A stretch of 43,773 bases of DNA from Acidobacteriota bacterium (lineage in GTDB: Bacteria; Acidobacteriota; Terriglobia; Bryobacterales; Bryobacteraceae), in assembly GCA_025352795.1 (NCBI GenBank), contig JANXSF010000029.1:1-43773 (forward strand), in the 5' to 3' direction. How positions within the stretch are numbered: position 1 is the stretch's first letter; every line of letters starts with the position of its first letter. The notes under the pieces are model-generated. The model searched no databases. It saw only the letters and a program-made list of their open reading frames with translations, and was not told where the DNA came from. Below, in pieces: positions 8,942 through 18,407 of the stretch. A program made the translations under genes and the position numbers.

Positions 8942-10618
8942 CTAATAAGCACGACAATCCGCCTTATTCTGCCCCTCTACCAACCCACACAGTGCATTCA
9001 CTGGCAAATTTTTCCATTCCTCCACCTTACCGCCGGGCCAGTTCACCGTAACCCTTTCCACAACCTTTGCCGATGCCAGCCCAAAGTGCAGTGTCATCGA
9101 ATTCTGCGAATAGAAACTAGACCCGCTCATCACCTCATCAATCCATTTTTTACCACCAGCTTGTACCTGCACCCGCGCCCCAATCGCCGAACGATTCGCC
9201 TTCGTCCCCTGCAAGCGCAAGTTGACGAAAGCACCGCCCAATGCAGTATTCTTCAATAAACTGGGCTTGTCGTTCATGTTCCAAATGACCGCTTCAGGAC
9301 GCCCATCGCCATCCAAATCGCCGATGGCCAGGCCACGGGATGCGCGCGGAGTCAACAACGCCGGACCAGCTTTCGCCGTCAAATCGTCAAACTTGCCATT
9401 CCCCAAATTACGAAATAGAAGCGTTTGTTGGCGATACCGGTCATCCACTTTTGCCTGATCCACCTCCGGGTAAACGTGTCCATTCACCAGCAACAGGTCT
9501 TTCCAGCCGTCATCATCGAAATCCACAAAGGCAATGCCCCAGCCCAGTAGTTGTCGCAAGCCGAGCCGGGCAACAGCGGAAACGTCGGTGAAGAATTTCC
9601 CATTCTCGTTCAAGTATAAGGAGGTTAAATCGCCTGAAAAATTGGTTTTGGCAATATCAAGGAACCCATCATTGTTAAAATCTCCCACGGCTACGCCCAT
9701 TCCTGCCTGCAGGCGACCATCTGCGTTGAAGGCGACCCCAGCTTCCACGCCACGTTCCTCAAACGTCCCGTTGCCGCGATTGTGATACAGCAAGCTGGGA
9801 GTCATATCGCAGGCCACGTAAATATCTGGCCATCCGTCGTTATCAAAATCAGCACTGACTGCTTGCAAAGCATATCTACCGCTAGGCTTCAAAATCCCCG
9901 ACACAGCCGATACATCCCGAAAAGTGCCGTCGGCTTCCTGATGATAAAGCACATTCGAAGCCAGCGGCAATCCCCGAGGTCCGCACATGACCGGAATTTC
10001 CTTCCAGACGCAGAATTCACCCTTGCCCGGACGCGGCGTCTTGGCCAAGTCCAAATTCACATAATTGGCTACGAAAAGATCCAGTCTTCCATCGCGATCA
10101 TAATCCAGGAACGTGCATCCTGACCCGAATCGGATGCCAGAAGTGGGAAGCCCAACTTTCGCGGTCACATCCACAAATCGACCCGCCCCTAAATTTCGAT
10201 ACAGCCGGTTATGTCCGTAGTAAGTGATGAAAAGATCTGTGCGCCCGTCGTTATCATAGTCACCGGCACAAACGCCTTGCGCCCAGCCTTCGGTGGTGAA
10301 TCCACTTTCCAGACCTTTGGCTGTGAATTTACCCTTGCCATCATTAATATAAAGGGTGGGTAAACGGGGAGTTTTGGCGTTTCCACCATCCAAAGTCGTC
10401 CCATTCAGCAGCAGGACATCTTCGTCACCGTCTTGATCCACATCCAGTATGGCAACTCCGTTTCCGGTGGTTTCCAGTATGAAATCTTTGCGCTCTTTGC
10501 CCCCAAACACACTTTCCGCCACCAAGCCTGACATATCAGCTACATCCACCAGCTTCACCGGTTCGGTGCCTGCGGCCAGGAATGCCAGAATCATTAAACT
10601 TTTGTACAAATTGGTCAT
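8942..10618 (-). CDS. FG-GAP/VCBS repeat protein with ASPIC/UnbV domain (CRTAC1-like)
   Basis: A 558-residue exported protein. A signal peptide (about residues 1-18, LMILAFLAAG) is followed by a propeller of FG-GAP/VCBS repeats. Each repeat carries a calcium-binding type loop such as DVDQDGDED, DYDNDGRTD, DYDRDGRLD, DFDNDGWPD, DFNNDGFLD, DFDDDGWKD and DLDGDGRPE. The last 70 or so residues are the ASPIC/UnbV domain: GARVQVQAGGKKW, then SQNSMTLHFGL, VNWPGGKVEEW. Such proteins are common in Acidobacteria and Planctomycetes and resemble cartilage acidic protein 1; a surface or adhesive role is likely but unproven. It is the first gene of a two-gene unit with the TPR protein and is divergent from TonB receptor 1 with 92 bp between starts. 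Confidence 0.85.
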   Translation of the reverse strand: MTNLYKSLMILAFLAAGTEPVKLVDVADMSGLVAESVFGGKERKDFILETTGNGVAILDVDQDGDEDVLLLNGTTLDGGNAKTPRLPTLYINDGKGKFTAKGLESGFTTEGWAQGVCAGDYDNDGRTDLFITYYGHNRLYRNLGAGRFVDVTAKVGLPTSGIRFGSGCTFLDYDRDGRLDLFVANYVNLDLAKTPRPGKGEFCVWKEIPVMCGPRGLPLASNVLYHQEADGTFRDVSAVSGILKPSGRYALQAVSADFDNDGWPDIYVACDMTPSLLYHNRGNGTFEERGVEAGVAFNADGRLQAGMGVAVGDFNNDGFLDIAKTNFSGDLTSLYLNENGKFFTDVSAVARLGLRQLLGWGIAFVDFDDDGWKDLLLVNGHVYPEVDQAKVDDRYRQQTLLFRNLGNGKFDDLTAKAGPALLTPRASRGLAIGDLDGDGRPEAVIWNMNDKPSLLKNTALGGAFVNLRLQGTKANRSAIGARVQVQAGGKKWIDEVMSGSSFYSQNSMTLHFGLASAKVVERVTVNWPGGKVEEWKNLPVNALCGLVEGQNKADCRAY

Positions 10619-10634
10619 TTTACAGGGTACAAGG

Positions 10635-10663
10635 TTGATTTAGGATAGCACTGGTGCTACTAT
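10635..10663 (+). promoter_or_regulatory. sigma-70-type promoter candidate for TonB receptor 1
   Basis: TTGATT at 10635-10640 and TACTAT at 10658-10663 are separated by 17 bp. Transcription would start near 10670, leaving a leader of about 40 nt before ATG 10711. It lies in the 92-bp gap between divergent genes, so it may overlap control of the FG-GAP/ASPIC gene. Prediction by consensus only. Confidence 0.4.
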
Positions 10664-10710
10664 TTGCCCTAGTTGTAATAAACTCGTAGTGGGAGAAACT
10701 ACCTAGTCTA

Positions 10711-13700
10711 ATGAAATTTCCACGTATTGTGAAATTCCTGCTTTTTAACATTCTACTGACGCTTTGTGCCTTTGCACAGCGTGATTTAGCCACCCTAGTC
10801 GGTACGGTAACAGATCCAACTGGTGCCGGAATCCCTAACGCCAAAGTAAGTATTTCTGAAGAAGCAACCGGCCTCAAGTATGATCTTGTCACCAGTGGTG
10901 GTGGAGAATACGCCCGGCCCGCGCTTAAACCTGGTATCTACACCATTCAAATTGAAGCGGCTGGTTTCAAAAAGACCACTCGCCGAAATATCAGCCTAAC
11001 TGCTGGTGATCGTACTGGTGTTGATTTCGCATTGCAAGTGGGCGAAGTAACCACCAATATCGAAGTTTCTGCAGAAGGTGCCGTCCTTCAAACTGAGTCC
11101 ACCATTATTGGTGCCAGCGTGGATGCCAAGCAAGTCAGTGAACTGCCCCTGGGCGGTACTCGCAACTTTGCATACTTAGCGCGACTTTCACCAGGCGTTG
11201 TTCCGAATGAACCTGGCGCGCGCGATTCGACTGGTGGCGGTTTTTCAGCCAACGGTGTTCGTTCCAACGGACAGAATAACTTCTTGTTAAACGGCGTGGA
11301 CAACAACGTCAACGTGATCGACTTTTTGAACCAGACCTCGTTCGTCATTGGACCCTCAGTTGAAGCCATCGGCGAAATGCGCGTGATGACCAACGGGTAC
11401 AACGCTGAATACGGTCGCGGTGCTGGCGGCGTGGTAAACGTTACCATCAAGAGCGGCACCAACGGCGTGCATGGTTCTTTGTTTGAATATTTGCAGAACG
11501 ATAAGGCAAACGCCAATCGTTGGGAAAACAACCTCAACGGTGTAGAGCGCGGTCCTTTCAAACAGAATCAGTTTGGCGCGGCTGTTGGTGGTCCAGTGAT
11601 CAAGAACCGTACGTTTTGGTTCGCTGATTACCAGGGTACTGAAATCCGTTCCACTGGTGGATCGGTCCCTGGCTTGGGAACTTCAGCTTTCTTCACAATT
11701 CCTTCCATGGCCATGCGAACAGGAGATTTTTCTGAGCTGATGGGTGGAAACAAGGCCATCCCCAATTCGCTTGGTGTTAGTGCAAGAGAGGGCATGATTT
11801 TTGATCCCCTTACGCAATCCACCGGCACCTATGGCAATGGCACCACCGGCTTAATGCGGCTGCCCTTTGCCAACAACAGAATTCCAACCAGTCGGATTGA
11901 TCCGGCTTCGGCGAAAATTGCATCGTTGTTCCCTGCTCCAAGCATTAATGTGCTTCCTGGTTTTCCGCAGAACAACTATTTCACAACTACTAGCGGTACC
12001 TCTGGTGTGAAGCAGTTCGATATCCGCATGGACCACAAGATTAGCGACAAAGACAACATCTTTGGTAGCGTTAGCTGGTCCGAACGGAACCAGTTGAATG
12101 GTCAACCACTGCCTGGCGCGTTGGACGGAACTTACTTTGCAGCCAACACCGAACAGACGCTGGCACGCAACGCAATGATGAGCTATACCCGCACCTGGTC
12201 ACCAACTTTTGTGACGGAAACTCGCGCAGCTTTTTCGCGCCTGGTTACTGCCCGCACACAGTCGGCACCCAATGTGGATCAGTTCAAGGCATTTGGAATT
12301 GGTGGATACAACCCCACCGGACCTCTTAACGGCGGTCTTCCTTCCACCAACATCGACCGTTATAGCGGCTTTGGCGCTTCCGATTGGCTGCCCTCGAAAG
12401 AGTACAACAACGTTTGGGATTTTATTCAGAACGTTGCCATTCAGAAGGCTAAGCACTCCATTAAGTTTGGTGCTGAATATCGCCCAATCAAATTCCCCTT
12501 CTTCCAATTCCCCAGCCCACACGGCAACTGGAATTTCAACCGTACCGAAACATCCTATCCTAACGGTACCGATGCTTTATCGAACCTGACAGGCGATGGT
12601 TATGCATCGTTCCTGATTGGTCGTGTCACCGGCGGCCAAATGTCCACCACCAACTTCATTTCTTCACAGAAAGTAGCTTGGGGTTTCTACGGCCAGGATG
12701 ATTGGAAGGTCACCAACAAGTTGACTATTAACTATGGACTGCGCTACGAACTGTTTTCGCCAATCGGTGAAAAGTTCGGACGCCAAGCAAATTTCAATTT
12801 CGACAATTTGACCCTGTACATCCCCTCTGGTAAAGACCAGAATGCGGCGCTTCCTCCTAACTTTGCCACTGACTTTAAGAACGTCAAAGTATCTCGCGGT
12901 GAAGTTGGCCAATACCTGATTCCATGGGACAAGACCAGCATTGCCCCGCGCATTGGGTTCGCTTATTCGCTCAACCCCAAAACAGTACTGCGCGCCGGTT
13001 ATGGCATTTTCTACGGTGGTGAAGAAAACCAAGGTGGCAATCCTAATCGTGGTGAAGGTGTGCCGTTCAACCAGACGACAACCCTCAACCGACCTGCTGC
13101 AGTGGGCACCTTCGATGCTAATCCGTTCTTCACAAACGTATCCAGTGGCTTCCCGGTGAACATTTTCTCGCTCAATGCTCCAATTAATTTCCGCAGCATT
13201 GCGCAGGATTTCCGCAATCCGTTAGTTCACAAATGGAACGTCTCGTTACAGCGTGAATTCCGTGGTGGCAATGCGTTAGAAGTCGCTTATGTGGGCAACC
13301 ATCAGGCACATCAGTTGCACTTTTCTGATCCCAATGCCTGCTACAACGATCCGCGTCCCAACATTCAATGCGATGCACGTCGTCCTATCCCGAACATCAG
13401 CGGTGTGAATCTGACATCAACGTTCGGTTATGGTAACTACAAAGGCTTGACCACCAAGTGGGAGAAGCGCTATTCGGGCGGACTCCAGTCCCTGTTCTCC
13501 TACACATTCGGTAACGTGAAGGCAACATCGGGCACCACGCTCAGCGGCTCCAGCGGATTCGGTCCTAAGGATCCACGCAACTACTCAGCAGCTTACTCCG
13601 ATGCAGCCTGGGACATTCGTCACAGCTTCACCGGCAGCTTCCTTTACGATCTACCAATCGGCAAGGGCAAGAAGGTCAACCTTCAAAACAAGGCAACCAA

Positions 13701-14160
13701 CGCTTTGTTAGGCGGCTGGCAGGTTAATGGAATTGTGACGCTTCGTACTGGCGCACCATTTACTTTGGGAACAAATAACTGCGTTGGCAGCTTCGGCAAT
13801 TGTACGCCGGACGCCATTGCAGGCAAAGACCCCAATGCGGCACCAGCTAACGGCCGTTCGGCTGCACAATGGTTTGATATTACTAACGTAGCCAAGCCTA
13901 CGCCTGGTACCCCAGGCAGCTTGGACCTTCAAACTAATCGCATCCCTGGCCAACATTACATGGATCTGTCTTTTTTCAAAGCGGTGAACCTCACCGAACG
14001 ATTCAAAGTTCAATTCCGTGCGGAAGCCTTCAACCTAACCAATACTCCACAGTATGGTTCGCCGAACAGAATACAGGGCGATCCTAACTTTGGTCGTATT
14101 TTCAGCACCCAAGATGGAACACAGCGTCGCACGCAGTTCGCGTTGCGCTTCATGTTCTAG
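10711..14160 (+). CDS. TonB-dependent receptor 1, carboxypeptidase-regulatory-like domain (Oar-like)
   Basis: A 1149-residue outer-membrane protein. A signal peptide ends near LCAFAQ (residue 23). Residues about 24-105 form the carboxypeptidase-regulatory-like fold (LVGTVTDPTGAGIPNAKVSI, then YTIQIEAAGF). The plug follows, with LPLGGTRNFAYLARLSPGV, NGVRSNGQNNFLLNGVDNN and YNAEYGRGAGGVVNVTIKSG. The rest is the barrel, ending in aromatic RFMF as expected for outer-membrane insertion. Oar-like receptors are greatly expanded in Acidobacteria, and their ligands are mostly unknown. This one stands between two FG-GAP/ASPIC-TPR gene sets. It has its own promoter candidate and a strong terminator, so it is probably a single-gene unit. 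Confidence 0.9.
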   Translation: MKFPRIVKFLLFNILLTLCAFAQRDLATLVGTVTDPTGAGIPNAKVSISEEATGLKYDLVTSGGGEYARPALKPGIYTIQIEAAGFKKTTRRNISLTAGDRTGVDFALQVGEVTTNIEVSAEGAVLQTESTIIGASVDAKQVSELPLGGTRNFAYLARLSPGVVPNEPGARDSTGGGFSANGVRSNGQNNFLLNGVDNNVNVIDFLNQTSFVIGPSVEAIGEMRVMTNGYNAEYGRGAGGVVNVTIKSGTNGVHGSLFEYLQNDKANANRWENNLNGVERGPFKQNQFGAAVGGPVIKNRTFWFADYQGTEIRSTGGSVPGLGTSAFFTIPSMAMRTGDFSELMGGNKAIPNSLGVSAREGMIFDPLTQSTGTYGNGTTGLMRLPFANNRIPTSRIDPASAKIASLFPAPSINVLPGFPQNNYFTTTSGTSGVKQFDIRMDHKISDKDNIFGSVSWSERNQLNGQPLPGALDGTYFAANTEQTLARNAMMSYTRTWSPTFVTETRAAFSRLVTARTQSAPNVDQFKAFGIGGYNPTGPLNGGLPSTNIDRYSGFGASDWLPSKEYNNVWDFIQNVAIQKAKHSIKFGAEYRPIKFPFFQFPSPHGNWNFNRTETSYPNGTDALSNLTGDGYASFLIGRVTGGQMSTTNFISSQKVAWGFYGQDDWKVTNKLTINYGLRYELFSPIGEKFGRQANFNFDNLTLYIPSGKDQNAALPPNFATDFKNVKVSRGEVGQYLIPWDKTSIAPRIGFAYSLNPKTVLRAGYGIFYGGEENQGGNPNRGEGVPFNQTTTLNRPAAVGTFDANPFFTNVSSGFPVNIFSLNAPINFRSIAQDFRNPLVHKWNVSLQREFRGGNALEVAYVGNHQAHQLHFSDPNACYNDPRPNIQCDARRPIPNISGVNLTSTFGYGNYKGLTTKWEKRYSGGLQSLFSYTFGNVKATSGTTLSGSSGFGPKDPRNYSAAYSDAAWDIRHSFTGSFLYDLPIGKGKKVNLQNKATNALLGGWQVNGIVTLRTGAPFTLGTNNCVGSFGNCTPDAIAGKDPNAAPANGRSAAQWFDITNVAKPTPGTPGSLDLQTNRIPGQHYMDLSFFKAVNLTERFKVQFRAEAFNLTNTPQYGSPNRIQGDPNFGRIFSTQDGTQRRTQFALRFMF

Positions 14161-14180
14161 ACCCGTGTAATTGACAAACG

Positions 14181-14230
14181 GGCCGCTACGTTCAGCCTAT
14201 GCAGTATGCTGAATGTAGCGGCCTCTTTTT
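14181..14230 (+). terminator. strong intrinsic terminator after TonB receptor 1
   Basis: Arms 14181-14196 and 14208-14223 form a 16-bp stem with one G-U pair and an 11-nt loop, followed by TCTTTTT. It begins 20 bp after the receptor stop. The hairpin covers the ATG at 14206 that would otherwise be the first start of the next frame, which argues for a later start of that gene. Confidence 0.85.
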
Positions 14231-14238
14231 ATTTAAAC

Positions 14239-15381
14239 ATGTACCTGCTTGCAGTGGATCCAATTGCCGTTGCTCAAGCCGCATTTGACGCTGGTCACCT
14301 TGCGGAAGCCCGGGTGCATTTAGAATCTGCTCCCAACGATGCCCGCGCCGCAGCCCTGCTTGCCCGAGTCTACACCCAACTGAAGATCCCCCAACTGGCC
14401 GCCGATGCCGCCCGACGTGCGGAACGTTTGGGGTCTACCATCCCAACGGTTCAGCACACATTAGCCCTCCATTACGCGCAATCGAATCAACGCAAATTAG
14501 CAGCACTTTGGGAGGGACGCTTTGCCCAATCAAAAGATGCCGATGCCGCCGCCCCATTGCGTGCCGCGCTGCTCTACCAGGAAGTAGGCCAGTGGCCGCA
14601 AGCGGAAACATTTGCCAGGCTTGCGCTGAAGAACAATGCCGGTGCCGATGCCCATCGTATTCTGATTCAAGCCTTCAATGCCACCGGTCGCGCCAATGAA
14701 GCAATCGCCGAACATCGGGCACTGGTGGCGTTGCTGCCTTACGATGAACCAAGCCACGCAGAGTTGGGCCAAGCCCTGCTTCGTTTTGGCCGCTTCAATG
14801 AAGCTTCCGCTTTTTTGGAAGATGCTGTAACCAAGTTCGATAAAAGTCCCCAAATAGAACTGGCCTTAGGTGTGGCTTACTACACGCAACGTCGCTTTGC
14901 CGATGCCGGGACGCACTTTCTTCGGGTCATTCAACTGGACCCCACCGTTCCGCAACCCTACATTTTCCTTGCCCGAATGATTGAGCAATTGCCAGATCGG
15001 GTGCCGGAAATTCTCGGCGTGGCCAAAGCCTGGCTTCAGAGCGAACATCAAAACGGGTACGCTCCCTTTGTATACGCTAGAGTGTTGCAAGCCGCAGGGG
15101 AGCCCGATGAACAAACAAAGCCATTGCTGTTGGAAGCGCTGCGTCGCGATCCGGCAACTTGGGAATTTTCGTTTGAACTGGGCAATTTATTGGAACGTCA
15201 GCGTGACTTCAACGCTGCTGCGCGGGCCTATGAACAGGCCATTGCCAATGCCCCAAATTCCCCCGAACCGCACTATCGTTTGTCGCGCGTTTATGATCGC
15301 TTAGGGCAATCCGTTAAGGCGCAGCGTGAGCGGGCAGTGCACAAACAACTGTTGGCTCAGCCCAAGGCAGGCATGTTATGA
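14239..15381 (+). CDS. TPR protein, first gene of a five-gene operon
   Basis: A protein of about 380 residues made almost wholly of TPR-like helical hairpins from AFDAGHLAEARVHLE through VTKFDKSPQIELALGVAYYT to the C-terminal LGNLLERQRDFNAAARAYEQ. The open frame begins at ATG 14206, but that codon is inside the upstream terminator hairpin, so ATG 14239 is preferred; there is no good ribosome site before either. With the longer start, MLNVAASFYLNMYLLAV would give a hydrophobic leader, so the choice affects predicted location. The stop overlaps the next start as ATGA at 15378, which indicates translational coupling. The gene probably serves as a scaffold for the products encoded behind it (inference). 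Confidence 0.8.
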   Translation: MYLLAVDPIAVAQAAFDAGHLAEARVHLESAPNDARAAALLARVYTQLKIPQLAADAARRAERLGSTIPTVQHTLALHYAQSNQRKLAALWEGRFAQSKDADAAAPLRAALLYQEVGQWPQAETFARLALKNNAGADAHRILIQAFNATGRANEAIAEHRALVALLPYDEPSHAELGQALLRFGRFNEASAFLEDAVTKFDKSPQIELALGVAYYTQRRFADAGTHFLRVIQLDPTVPQPYIFLARMIEQLPDRVPEILGVAKAWLQSEHQNGYAPFVYARVLQAAGEPDEQTKPLLLEALRRDPATWEFSFELGNLLERQRDFNAAARAYEQAIANAPNSPEPHYRLSRVYDRLGQSVKAQRERAVHKQLLAQPKAGML

Positions 15382-18300
15382 CACGCCGTCAACTGCTGGC
15401 GCTACCGGTGCTGCTAGCTTCCCCTGCTGAAGCTGAAACCCTAACCGTACATTACCGCAACGATCCACCATTTCTTTCCTACACCGGGCTCATTGAAAGC
15501 GGTCACGATGAATTTCCACCGGACCCTATGCAACCCCCGGTGCCGGTGCCCGTTAAAGAGGGACGCTTTGCCGATGTCACAGGAACAGTTCTGGACTGCG
15601 ATGCATTGTCAAAGGGCATTCCTTATTGGCTGGCGAGGCTGGACCCGGCGACAGGCATAGACATCTACGGCAACAACGGAATCGCCGTGGGCGATATGGA
15701 TGGCGATGGTGTGGATGAGGTTTATGTTTGTCAGCCTGCCGGACTCCCCAACCGTTTATTCCGCTGGCGCGACGGCAAGCTGCAAGACATCACCACAGCC
15801 GCCGGAGTTGATTTGTTGGACGATACTTCCTGCGCACTTTTTTTGGATCTGCGCAATTTGGGTCGTCAGGATTTAGTGGTGCTGCGCGGAGGCGGTCCCA
15901 CGCTTTTTCTGAATGATGGCCACGGCCAATTTACACTTGTTCCCGATGCGTTTCGTTTCGCAGCATTGCCCCAGGGTGGTTTTACAGGCATGGCTGCTGC
16001 CGATTACGACGGTGATGGCCGCCTTGACCTGTACCTGTGCTGCTACAGCTTTTTTCAAAGCGAGGCCCAGTTCCGCTACCCCGTTCCGTACTTCGACGCG
16101 CAGAATGGCCCGCCAAATTTCCTATTCCGCAATCGTCTAAACAGCGATGGAACGGGATATTTTGAGGATGTGACCAGTGCCACCGGTCTAAGCGAAAACA
16201 ACAATCGGTACAGCTTTGCTCCGGCCTGGGCAGACTACGATGATTCAGGTTTCCCTAGCCTCTATGTGGCCAATGACTTTGGACGCAACAATCTTTACAA
16301 GAATCAGGCAGGCCACTTTCACGATGCTGCAGCCGCAGCGGGCGTAGAAGACATCGGCCCAGGCATGAGTGCTTTTTGGTTCGATGAAAATAGCGATGGC
16401 CGCCCTGATTTGTACGTCGCCAATATGTGGACCGCCGCTGGTCAACAGTTGGTGCGCCACAAATCGTTCCCTTACAAATTGAATGAGGCGTGGCGCGGGC
16501 ATACCAAGGGCAATTCTCTTTATCGCAATCTGGGCAATGGAAAATTTGTGAATGACGCTGCGGCTCTGAACGTAGAGATGGGTCGGTGGGGATGGTCCGC
16601 TTGCGATGCCGATTTTGACAACGACGGACGCCCGGAATTGCTGCTTACTTGTGGCATGTTGACCGGTCCGAAACAACCGGACCTGATGGGCTTTTTCTGG
16701 CGTCAAGTGGTTGCCCGAACGCCCGCCACCGCTGTTCCTAGTGGTCAATATGAAAATGGTTGGAATGCCATTAATCAGTTCATCCGTGAAGGCTACAGTT
16801 GGAATGGGCACGAACCGAATGTTCTTTACGTCAAGCAGGGTGCGAAGTATCGCGATGCCTCTGCTGAATCCGGTTTGAACTTTGCCGACGATGCCAGAGC
16901 ATTTGCCATGACCGATTTTACAGGCGATGGATGCCTGGACATTCTATTGAAGAACCGCTTGGCCCCACAACTTCGTGTTCTGGAAAATCGCTGTGGCCAA
17001 GCCAACCAGCGGATTGCACTGCGACTCATCGGCAACAAATCCAATCGGGATGCGATTGGCGCGCGCATCCGGATAGATGGTCAGACCAAGTGGATCACTG
17101 CCGGGTGTGGCTATCTTTCACAGCACACCAAAACGGTTTACTTTGGAATGGCTGACCAGGAGATGGCCAAATCAATAGAGATCACTTGGCCTTCAGGCTT
17201 GAAGCAACAGTTCAACAATTTGAGCTGTGGCTACTGCTATGAGGTGCTGGAAGGCACATCCCCACGCAGTCTACATTCATTTCGGAAAACGAATCCCATC
17301 GCAGTGAAGACTGCTGCGGTGGATAACCAGCCGCGGCTTCACGATACCTGGCTTCAGGATCCGGTTCCGCTGCCGGAACAGCAGGCAGGTCCAGGATTGT
17401 TTGTTTTGACGGCGGATGCCCTGCAAGGGAAGGCCGATCTGACTGCCGCTTACACTCTGTTTCGACGCTATCTTTTTGAATTCCGCGCGCCTTTGGAACT
17501 GCCCCTTGCTCTGCTTCTAAACAGTAACGGGCACGTTGCCAAAATCTATGCCAGCGTTCCGTCAACAAAGCAAGTGGAAGCCGATCTGGTGTTGTTGACC
17601 AATCCGCCAGCTCTGCCCTACCCTGGGCGCTGGCTCACACGGCCGCGTCGCGACTATTTCAAACTGGGTGCGTCACTTTTGTGGTGCGGTTACCCGGAAC
17701 AGGCACTGCCTTATTTGCAGGCCATGCAAACGCAGCAGCCCGGCAATGTACGGACGATGGTTTTATTGGCGCAAATCCATCGGGAAGCCAAGCGTCTTGA
17801 ACTGGCATCGACCCTGTTGAATGAAGCCATTCGATTGGAACCATTCAGTGCAGAAGCGTGGAACGAACTGGGTGGAGTGGCCATGGCCCGCAACGATCCG
17901 CAAACCGCTTTGCAAAACTTTGAACAAGCGATAGCGGCTAAGAGCGGATTGACCTATGCATTGCTCAACGCCGCCCAGGCATGCGATAAATTGCAGCAGC
18001 TTGCCCAGGCCGAAACATATTATCGGCAGGCCATGGCCACTGATCCGCAATCTTCTGAAGCTGCGCAAGGCTTGGGCCTGACGTTGGCCAAACGTGGAAA
18101 CGCTGGTGAAGGGGAACGGTATCTGCTGCAAGCGGTGCGCCTGCGTCCAGCTTTTTCCAGCGCCTGGAATAATTTGGGTGTGCTCTATCTGCAACAACGC
18201 GACCCGGCCAAAGCCATTCAGGCGTTGGAAAAAGGCATTACTGCATCGCCCGAAGATGAACTTTTGTACCTGAACTTAGGGCGTGTTTACGTCCAACTAA

Positions 18301-18407
18301 AACGAACCGCCGATGCCCGGCAAACTATGGAAAGGCTGCTTAAGGTCCAACCAGAAAGCCGTGTGGCGCAGAAAGCTTTACAGGATCTTTCCAATGCTCA
18401 ACCGTAG
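15378..18407 (+). CDS. FG-GAP/VCBS + ASPIC/UnbV + TPR fusion protein, Tat-like leader
   Basis: A 1009-residue protein that fuses the two parts found as separate genes at 8144-10618. The leader MTRRQLLALPVLLASPAEAE has paired Arg before a hydrophobic stretch, a Tat-like signal. FG-GAP/VCBS repeats follow from about residue 95 (DMDGDGVDEV, DYDGDGRLDL, DENSDGRPDL, DFDNDGRPEL). ASPIC/UnbV occupies about 560-630 (GARIRIDGQTKW, VYFGM, ITWPSG). Residues about 640-765 form a middle segment with a faint thioredoxin-like look (LPLALLLNSNGHVAKIY) but no CxxC. TPR repeats fill about 770-1000. The start overlaps the TPR gene by 4 bp and the end overlaps the oxidoreductase gene by 14 bp. Surface display or complex assembly is inferred. 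Confidence 0.86.
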   Translation: MTRRQLLALPVLLASPAEAETLTVHYRNDPPFLSYTGLIESGHDEFPPDPMQPPVPVPVKEGRFADVTGTVLDCDALSKGIPYWLARLDPATGIDIYGNNGIAVGDMDGDGVDEVYVCQPAGLPNRLFRWRDGKLQDITTAAGVDLLDDTSCALFLDLRNLGRQDLVVLRGGGPTLFLNDGHGQFTLVPDAFRFAALPQGGFTGMAAADYDGDGRLDLYLCCYSFFQSEAQFRYPVPYFDAQNGPPNFLFRNRLNSDGTGYFEDVTSATGLSENNNRYSFAPAWADYDDSGFPSLYVANDFGRNNLYKNQAGHFHDAAAAAGVEDIGPGMSAFWFDENSDGRPDLYVANMWTAAGQQLVRHKSFPYKLNEAWRGHTKGNSLYRNLGNGKFVNDAAALNVEMGRWGWSACDADFDNDGRPELLLTCGMLTGPKQPDLMGFFWRQVVARTPATAVPSGQYENGWNAINQFIREGYSWNGHEPNVLYVKQGAKYRDASAESGLNFADDARAFAMTDFTGDGCLDILLKNRLAPQLRVLENRCGQANQRIALRLIGNKSNRDAIGARIRIDGQTKWITAGCGYLSQHTKTVYFGMADQEMAKSIEITWPSGLKQQFNNLSCGYCYEVLEGTSPRSLHSFRKTNPIAVKTAAVDNQPRLHDTWLQDPVPLPEQQAGPGLFVLTADALQGKADLTAAYTLFRRYLFEFRAPLELPLALLLNSNGHVAKIYASVPSTKQVEADLVLLTNPPALPYPGRWLTRPRRDYFKLGASLLWCGYPEQALPYLQAMQTQQPGNVRTMVLLAQIHREAKRLELASTLLNEAIRLEPFSAEAWNELGGVAMARNDPQTALQNFEQAIAAKSGLTYALLNAAQACDKLQQLAQAETYYRQAMATDPQSSEAAQGLGLTLAKRGNAGEGERYLLQAVRLRPAFSSAWNNLGVLYLQQRDPAKAIQALEKGITASPEDELLYLNLGRVYVQLKRTADARQTMERLLKVQPESRVAQKALQDLSNAQP

